DNA of 49,585 nt from Bacteroidales bacterium (lineage in GTDB: Bacteria; Bacteroidota; Bacteroidia; Bacteroidales; Prolixibacteraceae): the NCBI GenBank assembly GCA_012522835.1, contig JAAYJR010000109.1, positions 1-49,585 on the forward strand, written 5' to 3'. Every line of letters starts with the position of its first letter. Within the stretch, counting starts at the first letter, position 1. The translations under genes and the position numbers were made by a program. Below the pieces are notes generated by a model. It was not told the origin of the DNA and made no database searches. It worked only from the letters and a program-made list of their open reading frames with translations. Shown piece by piece: positions 1-8,784 of the stretch.

Positions 1-4
1 CTGT

Positions 5-2224
5 ATGGAAAACGCAATTAAAAAATTCGGTACAGCTCCGGTTTTTTTTACTGCAATATCAACAATTTTAGGTGCCATACTGTTTCTGCGATTTGGATAT
101 GCCGTTGGAACACTGGGTTTTTGGGGTGTAATCCTTATAATTCTTCTCGGCCACCTGGTTACAATACCAACAGCATTGGCAATTTCTGAAATAGCTACAA
201 ATAAGCGTGTTGAAGGAGGCGGAGAATATTTCATTATTTCCCGCTCATTCGGTTTGAATATAGGAGCAACGATCGGAGTGGCACTTTACTTTTCACAGGC
301 TATAAGCGTGGCCTTTTATGTTATAGCTTTTACTGAATCTTTTGAATTTATTTTTAACCTCTTGCTCGAAAAGTTTAATTTCACTTTACCCCGCCAGGCA
401 ATAAGCCTTCCTGTAATGCTGGGATTAGCTGCGCTGATTGTTAAAAAAGGAGCTAACCTGGGGGTAAAAGCTCTTTATATTGTAGTAGGAATATTGTTCA
501 TATCTATCATAATGTTTTTCCTGGGTAAAACCGGACATGCCGATACATCTACATTTAACCTGGCTAATGCCCAGCTTCGTAATCCCCAGGATTTTTTTGT
601 GGTATTTGCAATTGTCTTCCCTGCATTTACTGGAATGACTGCAGGTGTAGGCCTTTCAGGCGATCTGGCAAAACCCTCAAAATCAATCCCTCTGGGAACC
701 ACCCTTGCCACTTTTTCAGGTATGATAATATATTTTTTTGTAGTATATAAGTTGGCAAAATCTGTTCCGGTAGAGGAACTCCTTGAACACCAGCTCATAA
801 TGACAAAAATAGCCTTAGGAGGTTTAATAATTGTACCCCTCGGCCTTGCCGCTTCAACCATATCCTCAGCATTAGGGTCAGTAATGGTGGCTCCCCGTAC
901 TTTGCAGGCCCTGGCAATCGACAAGGCATTCCCGTCAAACAGAATGAACAACTGGCTGGCAAAATCCAGGCAAAATGACAATGAACCGGTCAACGCATCT
1001 CTTGTTACTTCGCTGATTGCACTGGTATTTGTCGCCCTGGGTGATGTAAATGCGGTGGCATCCATAATTTCAATGTTCTTTATGGTAACGTATGGTTCCC
1101 TCTGCCTGATATCATTCCTGAACCATTTTGGATCATCACCCTCATACAGGCCGTCATTTAAATCAAAATGGTATATTTCACTGACAGGATTTATTGTTGC
1201 TGTCTGGGTAATGTTTAAAATCAGTACCTTTTATGCAGTTCTGGCTTTTACACTGATTATACTGATTTACCTTTACATTGATCACTATCATAAGAACCGG
1301 AAAGGATTTGCTTCAATATTTGTAAATGCAATTTTTCAGCTTAACCGCAACCTGCAGGTGTTAATACAAAAGAAACAGAGCAGAAAGGCAGATAAAGAGT
1401 GGAGACCAAGTGCCATCTGTATTTCAAAGGATTCTTTTAAGAGGGATAAAGCATTCCGCCTATTAAATTGGATATCCTTTAAATACGGATTCGGCACCTA
1501 TCTTCACCAAATCGAAGGATACTATTCGAGCAACACAGTTAAGCAGGCAAGAAAAGAGCTGCGCAAACTACTGGAACAGGTCAGCAGTATTGAAAACCAT
1601 GTCTATATTGACACTCTTATTTCACCATCCAATACTTCTGCTATAGCTCAGGCAATACAAATTCCGGGAATTGCAGGGATGGAAAATAATATGGTGCTTT
1701 TTGAATATGATAAAGAAAACCCGGGTAACCTTGATGAGATAATTGACAACTTTGGTTTGGTGAATTCGGGTGATTTTGATATATGCATCCTGGCCAGCAG
1801 TGCGCGTAATATTCAGTGCAGAAACGGAATACACGTTTGGATCAATTCCTTTGATACGGAAAATTCAAACCTCATGATCCTGCTAAGTTTTATTATTATG
1901 GTGCATCCCGACTGGAAAAAGGGACAGATACAAATCTTCAATATTTGCAGGCCTGAGGAGCTGGAAAAAACAAAAGAGGCTATGCGGGATCTGGTAATGG
2001 CAGGCAGGTTGCCAATTCATCCCAAAAATATAAGGCTGATTATTCAGAAACCGGATATTTCAGCAAAAACAATAATTAACAACCATTCAGTAAATGCAGG
2101 TCTAACTTTGATCGGTATCCGGGAGGAATTAATAAAGAAAGATAAAACAAAGCTGTTTGAAGGTTATGACGAACTGGGCACCATACTGTTTGTTCATTCA
2201 AGAGACCAGAAAATTATAGATTAG
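5..2224 (+). CDS. APC-superfamily / SLC12-like (cation-chloride cotransporter-type) permease with a C-terminal cytosolic domain
   Basis: 739 aa ORF; N-terminal multi-TM region with 'ISTILGAILFLRFGYAVG' and 'AFAIVFPAFTGMTAGVGLSGDLAKPSKSIPLGT', typical of the SLC12 family; hydrophilic C-terminal about 290 aa. Confidence 0.85.
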   Translation: MENAIKKFGTAPVFFTAISTILGAILFLRFGYAVGTLGFWGVILIILLGHLVTIPTALAISEIATNKRVEGGGEYFIISRSFGLNIGATIGVALYFSQAISVAFYVIAFTESFEFIFNLLLEKFNFTLPRQAISLPVMLGLAALIVKKGANLGVKALYIVVGILFISIIMFFLGKTGHADTSTFNLANAQLRNPQDFFVVFAIVFPAFTGMTAGVGLSGDLAKPSKSIPLGTTLATFSGMIIYFFVVYKLAKSVPVEELLEHQLIMTKIALGGLIIVPLGLAASTISSALGSVMVAPRTLQALAIDKAFPSNRMNNWLAKSRQNDNEPVNASLVTSLIALVFVALGDVNAVASIISMFFMVTYGSLCLISFLNHFGSSPSYRPSFKSKWYISLTGFIVAVWVMFKISTFYAVLAFTLIILIYLYIDHYHKNRKGFASIFVNAIFQLNRNLQVLIQKKQSRKADKEWRPSAICISKDSFKRDKAFRLLNWISFKYGFGTYLHQIEGYYSSNTVKQARKELRKLLEQVSSIENHVYIDTLISPSNTSAIAQAIQIPGIAGMENNMVLFEYDKENPGNLDEIIDNFGLVNSGDFDICILASSARNIQCRNGIHVWINSFDTENSNLMILLSFIIMVHPDWKKGQIQIFNICRPEELEKTKEAMRDLVMAGRLPIHPKNIRLIIQKPDISAKTIINNHSVNAGLTLIGIREELIKKDKTKLFEGYDELGTILFVHSRDQKIID

Positions 2225-2291
2225 CAGCTCCCTGCTACCTCCCGGAATTTCATTTTCGTTACAACTATATTGCATTGATTGTGATGGCTAT

Positions 2292-3311
2292 TTAAAGGTT
2301 ATAGCCAAATTGCTTATCGAGGAATGAAATAAGCTGATAAATATTTTCAAACTTCTTATTATCCAGCCCTGACGAATATTCCCATAAGTTATCTTTAACA
2401 TGCACAGTAAAATCAGGCTCAGCCTCAATCACGATCTGATAACCTTTCCTGTTAAGTGCTTTTAATGTCCACATCATTGAAACACCATCACCAATAACCT
2501 TAACTTTTGCCCTGAATTTCTTTTTGAAAAAAAATCCACCCTCAACTGTGTCAAACCCGATATGCTCATTTTGAAAAAGCTGATCAAGCCAGCCTTTCAG
2601 GGCTGCATCCTCCGGAGCTCCCTGACTGGAAAAGTTTTCAGTAATCATCCATAATTTGTCTACTTCCCTAAAGGCAATATTCAGGTCATGGGTAGAAAGA
2701 ATAATAGTTTTATTCCTGTCTGCTGCCATAACCTGAAGAAGGTGAAAAATTTCATACTTATTGCTTACATCCAGGTATGCCGTTGGTTCATCGAGAATTA
2801 TGACAGGTGTATCCTGTGCCAGTGCCCTAGCTATCATTGCCCTTTGCCTCTCCCCGTCACTGATATGTAAAACCGAACGGTGCGCCAGCTTTTTAATACC
2901 TACCATCCCGATAGCACTGTTAATGACCGCCCTGTCATCCTCAGTCAGTGAACCCATCCAGTTTGTGTAAGGAAACCTTCCATAAGCGACCAGGTCAAAA
3001 ACTGTCATATTAGGAACCCTGATATTTTCGGTCGATACAAAACTGATTATTTGGGCCATCTCTTTAATGCCCATTGACCTGATACTTTTTCCACCTACCC
3101 TTACATCGCCTGCCAACCATGGCTGAAAGCCGGCAATTGTCCTAAGTAATGTGCTCTTACCTGTTCCGTTACTTCCTATGAGTGCAACCATTTCGCCGTG
3201 AGCAGCAGAAAAATTGAGTCGATTCAATACTTCAACAGGGACTCCCCGTTGCTGTTTATAGCCAACTGACAGGTCAAAAAGTTCAATATCAAAAAAATTT
3301 TCCTGTCTCAT
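2292..3311 (-). CDS. ABC transporter ATP-binding protein, FecE/BtuD type, with C-terminal extension
   Basis: Walker A 'GSNGTGKSTLL', signature-like 'HISDGERQRAMIARALAQ', Walker B 'VIILDEPTAYLD'; about 90 aa extra C-terminal domain. Confidence 0.9.
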   Translation of the reverse strand: MRQENFFDIELFDLSVGYKQQRGVPVEVLNRLNFSAAHGEMVALIGSNGTGKSTLLRTIAGFQPWLAGDVRVGGKSIRSMGIKEMAQIISFVSTENIRVPNMTVFDLVAYGRFPYTNWMGSLTEDDRAVINSAIGMVGIKKLAHRSVLHISDGERQRAMIARALAQDTPVIILDEPTAYLDVSNKYEIFHLLQVMAADRNKTIILSTHDLNIAFREVDKLWMITENFSSQGAPEDAALKGWLDQLFQNEHIGFDTVEGGFFFKKKFRAKVKVIGDGVSMMWTLKALNRKGYQIVIEAEPDFTVHVKDNLWEYSSGLDNKKFENIYQLISFLDKQFGYNL

Positions 3312-4354
3312 TGCACTGATACAAATTTTTTATTCTTAACTATCATCCATATTATTATGGGTATACCTATCAATGCTGTAACAGAATTTACCGGTAAAGT
3401 AGCCTGATATCCGGGAAGCTGTGAAACTATATCACTGAAAAGCATCACAATGCCTCCGGTTAGCAGTACTGCCGGGACTAATACCAGGTGGTCGGCTGTT
3501 TTAAAAAGCACACGACAGATATGTGGAACGGCAATGCCAATAAATCCTATAGGTCCGCAAAAGGCGGTTATTGTCCCGGCAAGCAGGCTTGTGCTTAAAA
3601 AAATAATCATCCTGCTGCTGATTACTGACACTCCAAGTGAACGGGCATAATTCTCTCCCAGCAAAAAGGCATTTAAATCCTTAATTTTAATGAATGCCAG
3701 AAATATCCCCGCAATAACAGCAGGAATTAAAACTGCCAGCTGTGACCAGGTTACACTGCCTAAACTTCCCATCGTCCATATAATAAATGCCTTTAAAAGC
3801 GACTCATTACTGAAATACTGCAATATACTAACTATTGCTGTCACTGCACTGGTAAACAAAATTCCTAAAATAAGGATGGTCATTATATCTTTTACCCTGA
3901 CAGAAACATAGAGAACAAGCATTAATACCAAAAATGATCCTGCCCAGGCGACAAGAGCCATGGACCAGGATCCGGATGTGCTTATAAAGGCGGTCGACAA
4001 TATCGTGGAAAAACCCATCACAAACAGAGCCACACCAAGGCTTGCCCCTGCACTTATTCCCAACACATAGGGTCCGGCCAGTGGATTCCGGAAAACAGTC
4101 TGCATCTGGAGTCCGCTTAATGAAAGAGCCGCTCCTGTAAGAACAGCTGTCAATGCTTTGGGCAAACGGAAATCCATTATAATTATATGAAATGTCTCTC
4201 CTGCCCCTGCTGAAGAAAATAATGAGCTGACAACCTGTCCTGCCGGTATTATGATTGAACCAAGCAACAAATCAGCAATAAAGAACAGTATAAATACACT
4301 TCCCAGTATAAAAAACCGGGAAAAGTAAGATCCTCTATTATTCCTGGTAATCAT
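3308..4354 (-). CDS. FecCD/BtuC-family iron-siderophore/heme/cobalamin ABC transporter permease
   Basis: 'RLPKALTAVLTGAALSLSGLQMQTVFRNPLAGPYVLGISAGASLG' and 'GPIGFIGIAVPHICR' hallmarks; 4-nt overlap with downstream ATPase gene. Confidence 0.93.
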   Translation of the reverse strand: MITRNNRGSYFSRFFILGSVFILFFIADLLLGSIIIPAGQVVSSLFSSAGAGETFHIIIMDFRLPKALTAVLTGAALSLSGLQMQTVFRNPLAGPYVLGISAGASLGVALFVMGFSTILSTAFISTSGSWSMALVAWAGSFLVLMLVLYVSVRVKDIMTILILGILFTSAVTAIVSILQYFSNESLLKAFIIWTMGSLGSVTWSQLAVLIPAVIAGIFLAFIKIKDLNAFLLGENYARSLGVSVISSRMIIFLSTSLLAGTITAFCGPIGFIGIAVPHICRVLFKTADHLVLVPAVLLTGGIVMLFSDIVSQLPGYQATLPVNSVTALIGIPIIIWMIVKNKKFVSVQ

Positions 4355-5478
4355 CTGATCTCTTTATAATAGGTCATTTCACCATCAAGAAGCTCTGGAT
4401 GGAGTACTAATATCAAATCCTCTAATACCAAATGGGGATTAACGGTTCCGCTCTCCCAAAAATCATTTCCCCCGTGAGGGCTTAGCTTATTTATATTATT
4501 AAAAACCCTGCCCTCCTGAAGTACTCTAAAAGATGATAATCTTTCGTCAGAGGCAACTATTTCCTCTTTTGATGACATATTACCCATATTGATCCAGACA
4601 TCTGCTTCATTACCCCACACCAGGGCGTTTTCAAAAGAGATAACATAACTTTCACGCGAACTATTATCTTTCCCCAGATAATGTCCGCCGGCATCCGCAA
4701 TTATATTAGCCATATATGAATTTCCTCCCGGCACCCACCATGACCCGTTATAGGAAGAGCCTACCAGTACTTTTGGTTTACCTGCCGTATTTGCTGTCTG
4801 TTCTTTTAGTTTAAGATATTCTTCTTCAATATGGAGAAAAAGATCACCAGCAAGATCCTCCTTCTCAAACAAGCTTCCCAGGAATTTAATCCATTCTGCT
4901 TTGCCCAGTGGTGACTCTTCAAGATACTCTGCAACAATAATGACAGGTACACCCAATTCCTTCAGCTTATGAACATAAGCTGTAATTTCACTGCCAATAC
5001 CATATACGATTACCAGATCTGGCTGCTGACTGACAAGCAGTTCATAATTCAGATTCTGTCCATAGCCAACATCATGAATATACCCTGTTTCAAATCTTTT
5101 CCTGATATCCGGATTATTGATATACCGGCCACCTGAAATACCCACAACTGACCCTGACTCATTTAATGCATCCAAATAGGCAAGATGAGTAGTAGAAAGG
5201 CAGATTACCCTGCGTACAGGTGTCCTGATAATATTCTTTCCGTCAGCAAACCCGGGTATATTTGTTTTTTCATTGAAGAGAAAATACTCAAATACGATGT
5301 TGTCAGCTCTTTCCCACGGATTCAGTACTGTCAGTTTTGTATAGTTCCCAAACTTCTCAATTCTGAAACCGTTTGCATAACTGTTTGTTCCGGTTTCCCC
5401 TTTTTTTTGTCCCACAGGAGATGAGCAACTAATATTAATCCAGATCAGGATAACAGCTATTAAAAAATTGTTTCTCAT
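4351..5478 (-). CDS. ABC transporter substrate-binding lipoprotein (FecB/BtuF-like)
   Basis: Lipobox-like N-terminus 'ISCSSP'; 'RRVICLSTTHLAYLDALNESGSVVGISGG' periplasmic-binding fold; overlaps permease gene by 4 nt. Confidence 0.87.
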   Translation of the reverse strand: MRNNFLIAVILIWINISCSSPVGQKKGETGTNSYANGFRIEKFGNYTKLTVLNPWERADNIVFEYFLFNEKTNIPGFADGKNIIRTPVRRVICLSTTHLAYLDALNESGSVVGISGGRYINNPDIRKRFETGYIHDVGYGQNLNYELLVSQQPDLVIVYGIGSEITAYVHKLKELGVPVIIVAEYLEESPLGKAEWIKFLGSLFEKEDLAGDLFLHIEEEYLKLKEQTANTAGKPKVLVGSSYNGSWWVPGGNSYMANIIADAGGHYLGKDNSSRESYVISFENALVWGNEADVWINMGNMSSKEEIVASDERLSSFRVLQEGRVFNNINKLSPHGGNDFWESGTVNPHLVLEDLILVLHPELLDGEMTYYKEIR

Positions 5479-5482
5479 ATTT

Positions 5483-7663
5483 TTAATACCACGGAATATA
5501 TGATACTTTTTTAACTATCGTCCCGGTACCTGTTTTAAATCTTACAAAGTATACACCCGGCAAATTTCCCGATAAATCGATTCTCACTCTCCTTCCCTGC
5601 ATATTTGAAAACTTCGCCTGAACTGCCTGTCCGATAATATTGAAAACACTCAGGTCATTCACATCTATATCCCTGCCAGCTTCAAATGTAAAGATATTTC
5701 CGGTCGGATTCGGGTAGACCAGGGCATCTTCAGGATTGTTAACCAAAGGGGTATCATTAACCATCACATCCACATTACAGGCAACCAGCTCCATAACATT
5801 GGTCATTGAATAATTGCCTGTATTCTCCTCCTTGAAGTCATACCATAAGCCGTCTTCGCGAAAGCAGAAGAAATTTTCCTTCCCCGGCAACCTTACTGAT
5901 TGAAATAATACGAAAGTATCCAGGGGTTGAATGCCTGTCAGTTCAATACCCACAAAAAAAGTATCTGCGGGTTCAACAGTCTGGCTGAATTCAATAAAAT
6001 TCATTGCTCCCTGATGAAGAGTACTGATCTTTACTTTTTCTGAGTGAATGAGCACTTCCGGTAATACTCCTCCGTTATATATGTTAACAGAGATTTCGCT
6101 GCCAGACCTGCTGTCATTAAGCACGATTTTGCCAATCCCCAGTGAAACCCCGGATAGTTGTTCATTCCCTCTGACCGAGAAACGTTCGGCAATAGTTGTT
6201 ATACCTGCACTGTTAGTACCGCCCCAGTAACCTGCAAACTGGTCTGCATCAATTAAAGTTACATTCTCGTGATGATCCCCGTCATTCAGGTTTGTGAATG
6301 CCAGACACAGATCTTCGGCAACATTAAACCTCCTGCCGTCTATTTGTTTTACTCCCGAATTTAAAGGATCAAGCCAGTATTTTAACTGCCTGGAAGAATC
6401 ATTCCGGAAATCCCATGCCAGGTCAAACCGTGCAAAATAATCATTGTATGGATAACCGCAATAAGCATCACCACCGGTAAGGGTGCCAATCACATTCTGA
6501 GAAGGGTCTAACAGTGGCCCCCCGGAAGAACCATCTTCTGTAACCCCCATATCCCACTCAATTACTTTCAAAAACCCGTTTTTTATGTAAGGACTACTTC
6601 CAACATCATAGATAACAGGCCTGTCTCTGTCAAATGAAATTTTTTTCAGGTGCCCTTCAGGCTGGTGTATGCTGACTGTTGAATCGGGAATATTGCCTGA
6701 GCTGTTCCAGCCGGAAAAATACGGTCTGAACGTGGGAGGAGGAGGCAGGGTAAGCTCAACAAGTGCAAAATCGAGACTGTCACTGTAAGCACGCACATAA
6801 GCCCCGGAGATCGAATTGGAAGGATCACCCTCTAAAACAGCACAATAAGGACTTTCATAATTAAATGTAAAAACAGCTGCCTCTGAATCCTGTGGTTTCG
6901 TGAAACAGTGTGCTGCAGTAATTATATACGGCCTTTCATCTTCAGATGTGTTGTTAACCAGGGTACCGGTGCAGATATCGCTTCCTACAATAAATCTGCA
7001 GACTGCATCTTTCACATCATTCCAATCTTCAGCAATCTCACAGTTAACATCAACATGGCATTCACCCGGTAATTGTCCTGATGGCCGGTATTCATCATAT
7101 TTTAATATCCCTGTAAAATCGTGATTAACCTGGCTGATAACAAAGTTGTATCTTTCAGCCAATCCTGCAGGGACTTCATACTGGATAGTAATTTCATCAC
7201 CGGGAACAGGAGACACGGCAAATTTTCTGAACTTTTTATTATTGCCAGAAGTATAGGCACCCAGATAGTACTCCTCCTTTTCGTTAAAAAGAAACAGCCG
7301 TGTGCCGTCAGGAAGATGGAATTCTTCAAAAATAACATTGACAGATAAAGCGCCTTCAGACCGCAATTTCAGAATCCATACATCATATCCCTTTACATCT
7401 GAAACCCATAAACCTTCGGTTTCGGGTGAAATATTAACATCAAAACTATGCGCAAAACGAAAAGGTTTCAGAAATGGCTCTGCTTTTCTCTCTTCCTCTG
7501 CCAACCTTATCAGATCTGAATTGATTACACGCGGCATCTCCTTTACCGGAACGCCCCTGCTCTTCAGTACGGGTACCTGTAAAGGCATACCTCCCCGGGA
7601 GATCTGTCCTTTAACAATAAAAACAGAAAATGTAAAAATGGTTGCTAAAAAAAACCAACGCAT
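5483..7663 (-). CDS. Secreted trypsin-like serine protease (lysyl-endopeptidase-like) with T9SS type A C-terminal sorting domain
   Basis: Catalytic motifs 'ITAAHCF', 'DFALVEL', 'GSSGGPLLDP'; C-terminus 'VYPNPTGNIFTFEA...LSVFNIIGQAV...LPGVYFVRFKTGTGTIVKKV' typical of T9SS sorting domains. Confidence 0.88.
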   Translation of the reverse strand: MRWFFLATIFTFSVFIVKGQISRGGMPLQVPVLKSRGVPVKEMPRVINSDLIRLAEEERKAEPFLKPFRFAHSFDVNISPETEGLWVSDVKGYDVWILKLRSEGALSVNVIFEEFHLPDGTRLFLFNEKEEYYLGAYTSGNNKKFRKFAVSPVPGDEITIQYEVPAGLAERYNFVISQVNHDFTGILKYDEYRPSGQLPGECHVDVNCEIAEDWNDVKDAVCRFIVGSDICTGTLVNNTSEDERPYIITAAHCFTKPQDSEAAVFTFNYESPYCAVLEGDPSNSISGAYVRAYSDSLDFALVELTLPPPPTFRPYFSGWNSSGNIPDSTVSIHQPEGHLKKISFDRDRPVIYDVGSSPYIKNGFLKVIEWDMGVTEDGSSGGPLLDPSQNVIGTLTGGDAYCGYPYNDYFARFDLAWDFRNDSSRQLKYWLDPLNSGVKQIDGRRFNVAEDLCLAFTNLNDGDHHENVTLIDADQFAGYWGGTNSAGITTIAERFSVRGNEQLSGVSLGIGKIVLNDSRSGSEISVNIYNGGVLPEVLIHSEKVKISTLHQGAMNFIEFSQTVEPADTFFVGIELTGIQPLDTFVLFQSVRLPGKENFFCFREDGLWYDFKEENTGNYSMTNVMELVACNVDVMVNDTPLVNNPEDALVYPNPTGNIFTFEAGRDIDVNDLSVFNIIGQAVQAKFSNMQGRRVRIDLSGNLPGVYFVRFKTGTGTIVKKVSYIPWY

Positions 7664-7679
7664 AATTATACTTTTTTGC

Positions 7680-7687
7680 CAAAGTTA
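7680..7687 (-). promoter_or_regulatory. Putative Bacteroidetes -7 element (TAACTTTG) for the protease/ABC operon
   Basis: Forward CAAAGTTA = reverse TAACTTTG, matches TAnnTTTG; 16 nt upstream of the ATG at 7663. Confidence 0.4.
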
Positions 7688-7781
7688 ATATTTAATGTTA
7701 ATCAAACAGTTTAAATTTAAAATCTGAATTTTAATATTTTTTTGATTATTTTGTTGGAAATAACGATAACACTGAGGTATT

Positions 7782-8195
7782 ATGAAGGTATTGGTAATGT
7801 ATGTTGATGAATTTAGTTATTCGCCTGCCGTGAAAAATCTTGAGACAGCAGATGAAGTGACCTCGGGTGAAAAATTCACTGACTCTATCCTGGCATTTAT
7901 CCAGGTAGAAAAGAGTGATGAAGAGTTTGACATAAAAAGCAGGGAGAAAAAATTAGTAAACCACTTAAAATGGACTGCCCGTAAAAATGACTGTCAAAAG
8001 ATCATCCTGCACTCTTTTGCCCATCTTTCTGAATCCAAGGCTTCTGCAGAGTACACAAAAGAACTCTTCACCCTTGCTGAAGCAAGGCTTCAAAATGGCG
8101 GGTTCACAACTGCCCAGACACCTTTTGGTTATTTTCTTGACCTTAGTCTGAAGGCTCCAGGCCATTCACTTGCAAGGATTTGGGCATCCCTGTAA
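7782..8195 (+). CDS. Free-standing archaeal-type threonyl-tRNA synthetase editing domain protein
   Basis: 137 aa; 'MKVLVMYVDEFSYSPAVKNLE...', 'ILHSFAHLSESKAS', 'TPFGYFLDLSLKAPGHSLARI' match the archaeal ThrRS N-terminal editing domain pattern; no synthetase catalytic core. Confidence 0.85.
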   Translation: MKVLVMYVDEFSYSPAVKNLETADEVTSGEKFTDSILAFIQVEKSDEEFDIKSREKKLVNHLKWTARKNDCQKIILHSFAHLSESKASAEYTKELFTLAEARLQNGGFTTAQTPFGYFLDLSLKAPGHSLARIWASL

Positions 8196-8275
8196 ATAAC
8201 CGGTATGGCAAATGAATTTTTTGGGTTATTTTTCGGCAGAAGAAAAGCAGTGCGGTAATACAACAGTACAATTTC

Positions 8276-8719
8276 TCATCTTATCCTGTTTATGCTGCGC
8301 ACCAGGGCCTCATCCTTACCAATTGCGCGGATAGCAAGATAGTCTAGAATAACTGCCACTAAAGGTATGACGGTAGGGATTTTAAAAACAACATTTACTT
8401 TATCAAAGCCGGCATATAAAAAGTATATTATTAAACCTGTCAATCCAATGAGCAATACAATAGTGAATGCAAGCAATCTTATCTGGAGAATCCGTTTTTT
8501 ATATAAAAAAATTATTATTAAGTGCAGAACAGTTATCAATCCTATAAAAATCGTGATAGGCAATCCGTTGAAAATCACATCTTCACCACTGGTGATACCT
8601 TTTGCGCTAAAAATATAATAATCTCCTCCGGATGCAATCTCTGCAAATTCCGTTTTAAACATCAAAGCTGTTAATAAAGCTGCAATAAAAATAAATATAG
8701 TCTGTATTCTCTGAATCAT
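8276..8719 (-). CDS. DUF4293-like four-TM membrane protein
   Basis: 'MIQRIQTIFIFIAALLTALMF' N-terminus and four hydrophobic segments as in Bacteroidetes DUF4293 proteins. Confidence 0.75.
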   Translation of the reverse strand: MIQRIQTIFIFIAALLTALMFKTEFAEIASGGDYYIFSAKGITSGEDVIFNGLPITIFIGLITVLHLIIIFLYKKRILQIRLLAFTIVLLIGLTGLIIYFLYAGFDKVNVVFKIPTVIPLVAVILDYLAIRAIGKDEALVRSINRIR

Positions 8720-8784
8720 GTTCTGATAAATAAAGGTGATGCAAAATTAAAAAATATTTGCTAAGTGCAGCGGTTTAACAGACT

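Noticed and set aside
475-1065. 196-aa minus-strand ORF
   Set aside because: Antisense shadow of the SLC12-like transporter; composition looks like reverse-frame translation
8194-8231. AAATAACC ... GGTTATTT hairpin after the editing-domain gene
   Set aside because: AT-rich 8-bp stem with a 22-nt loop and a short T run; too weak to call a terminator
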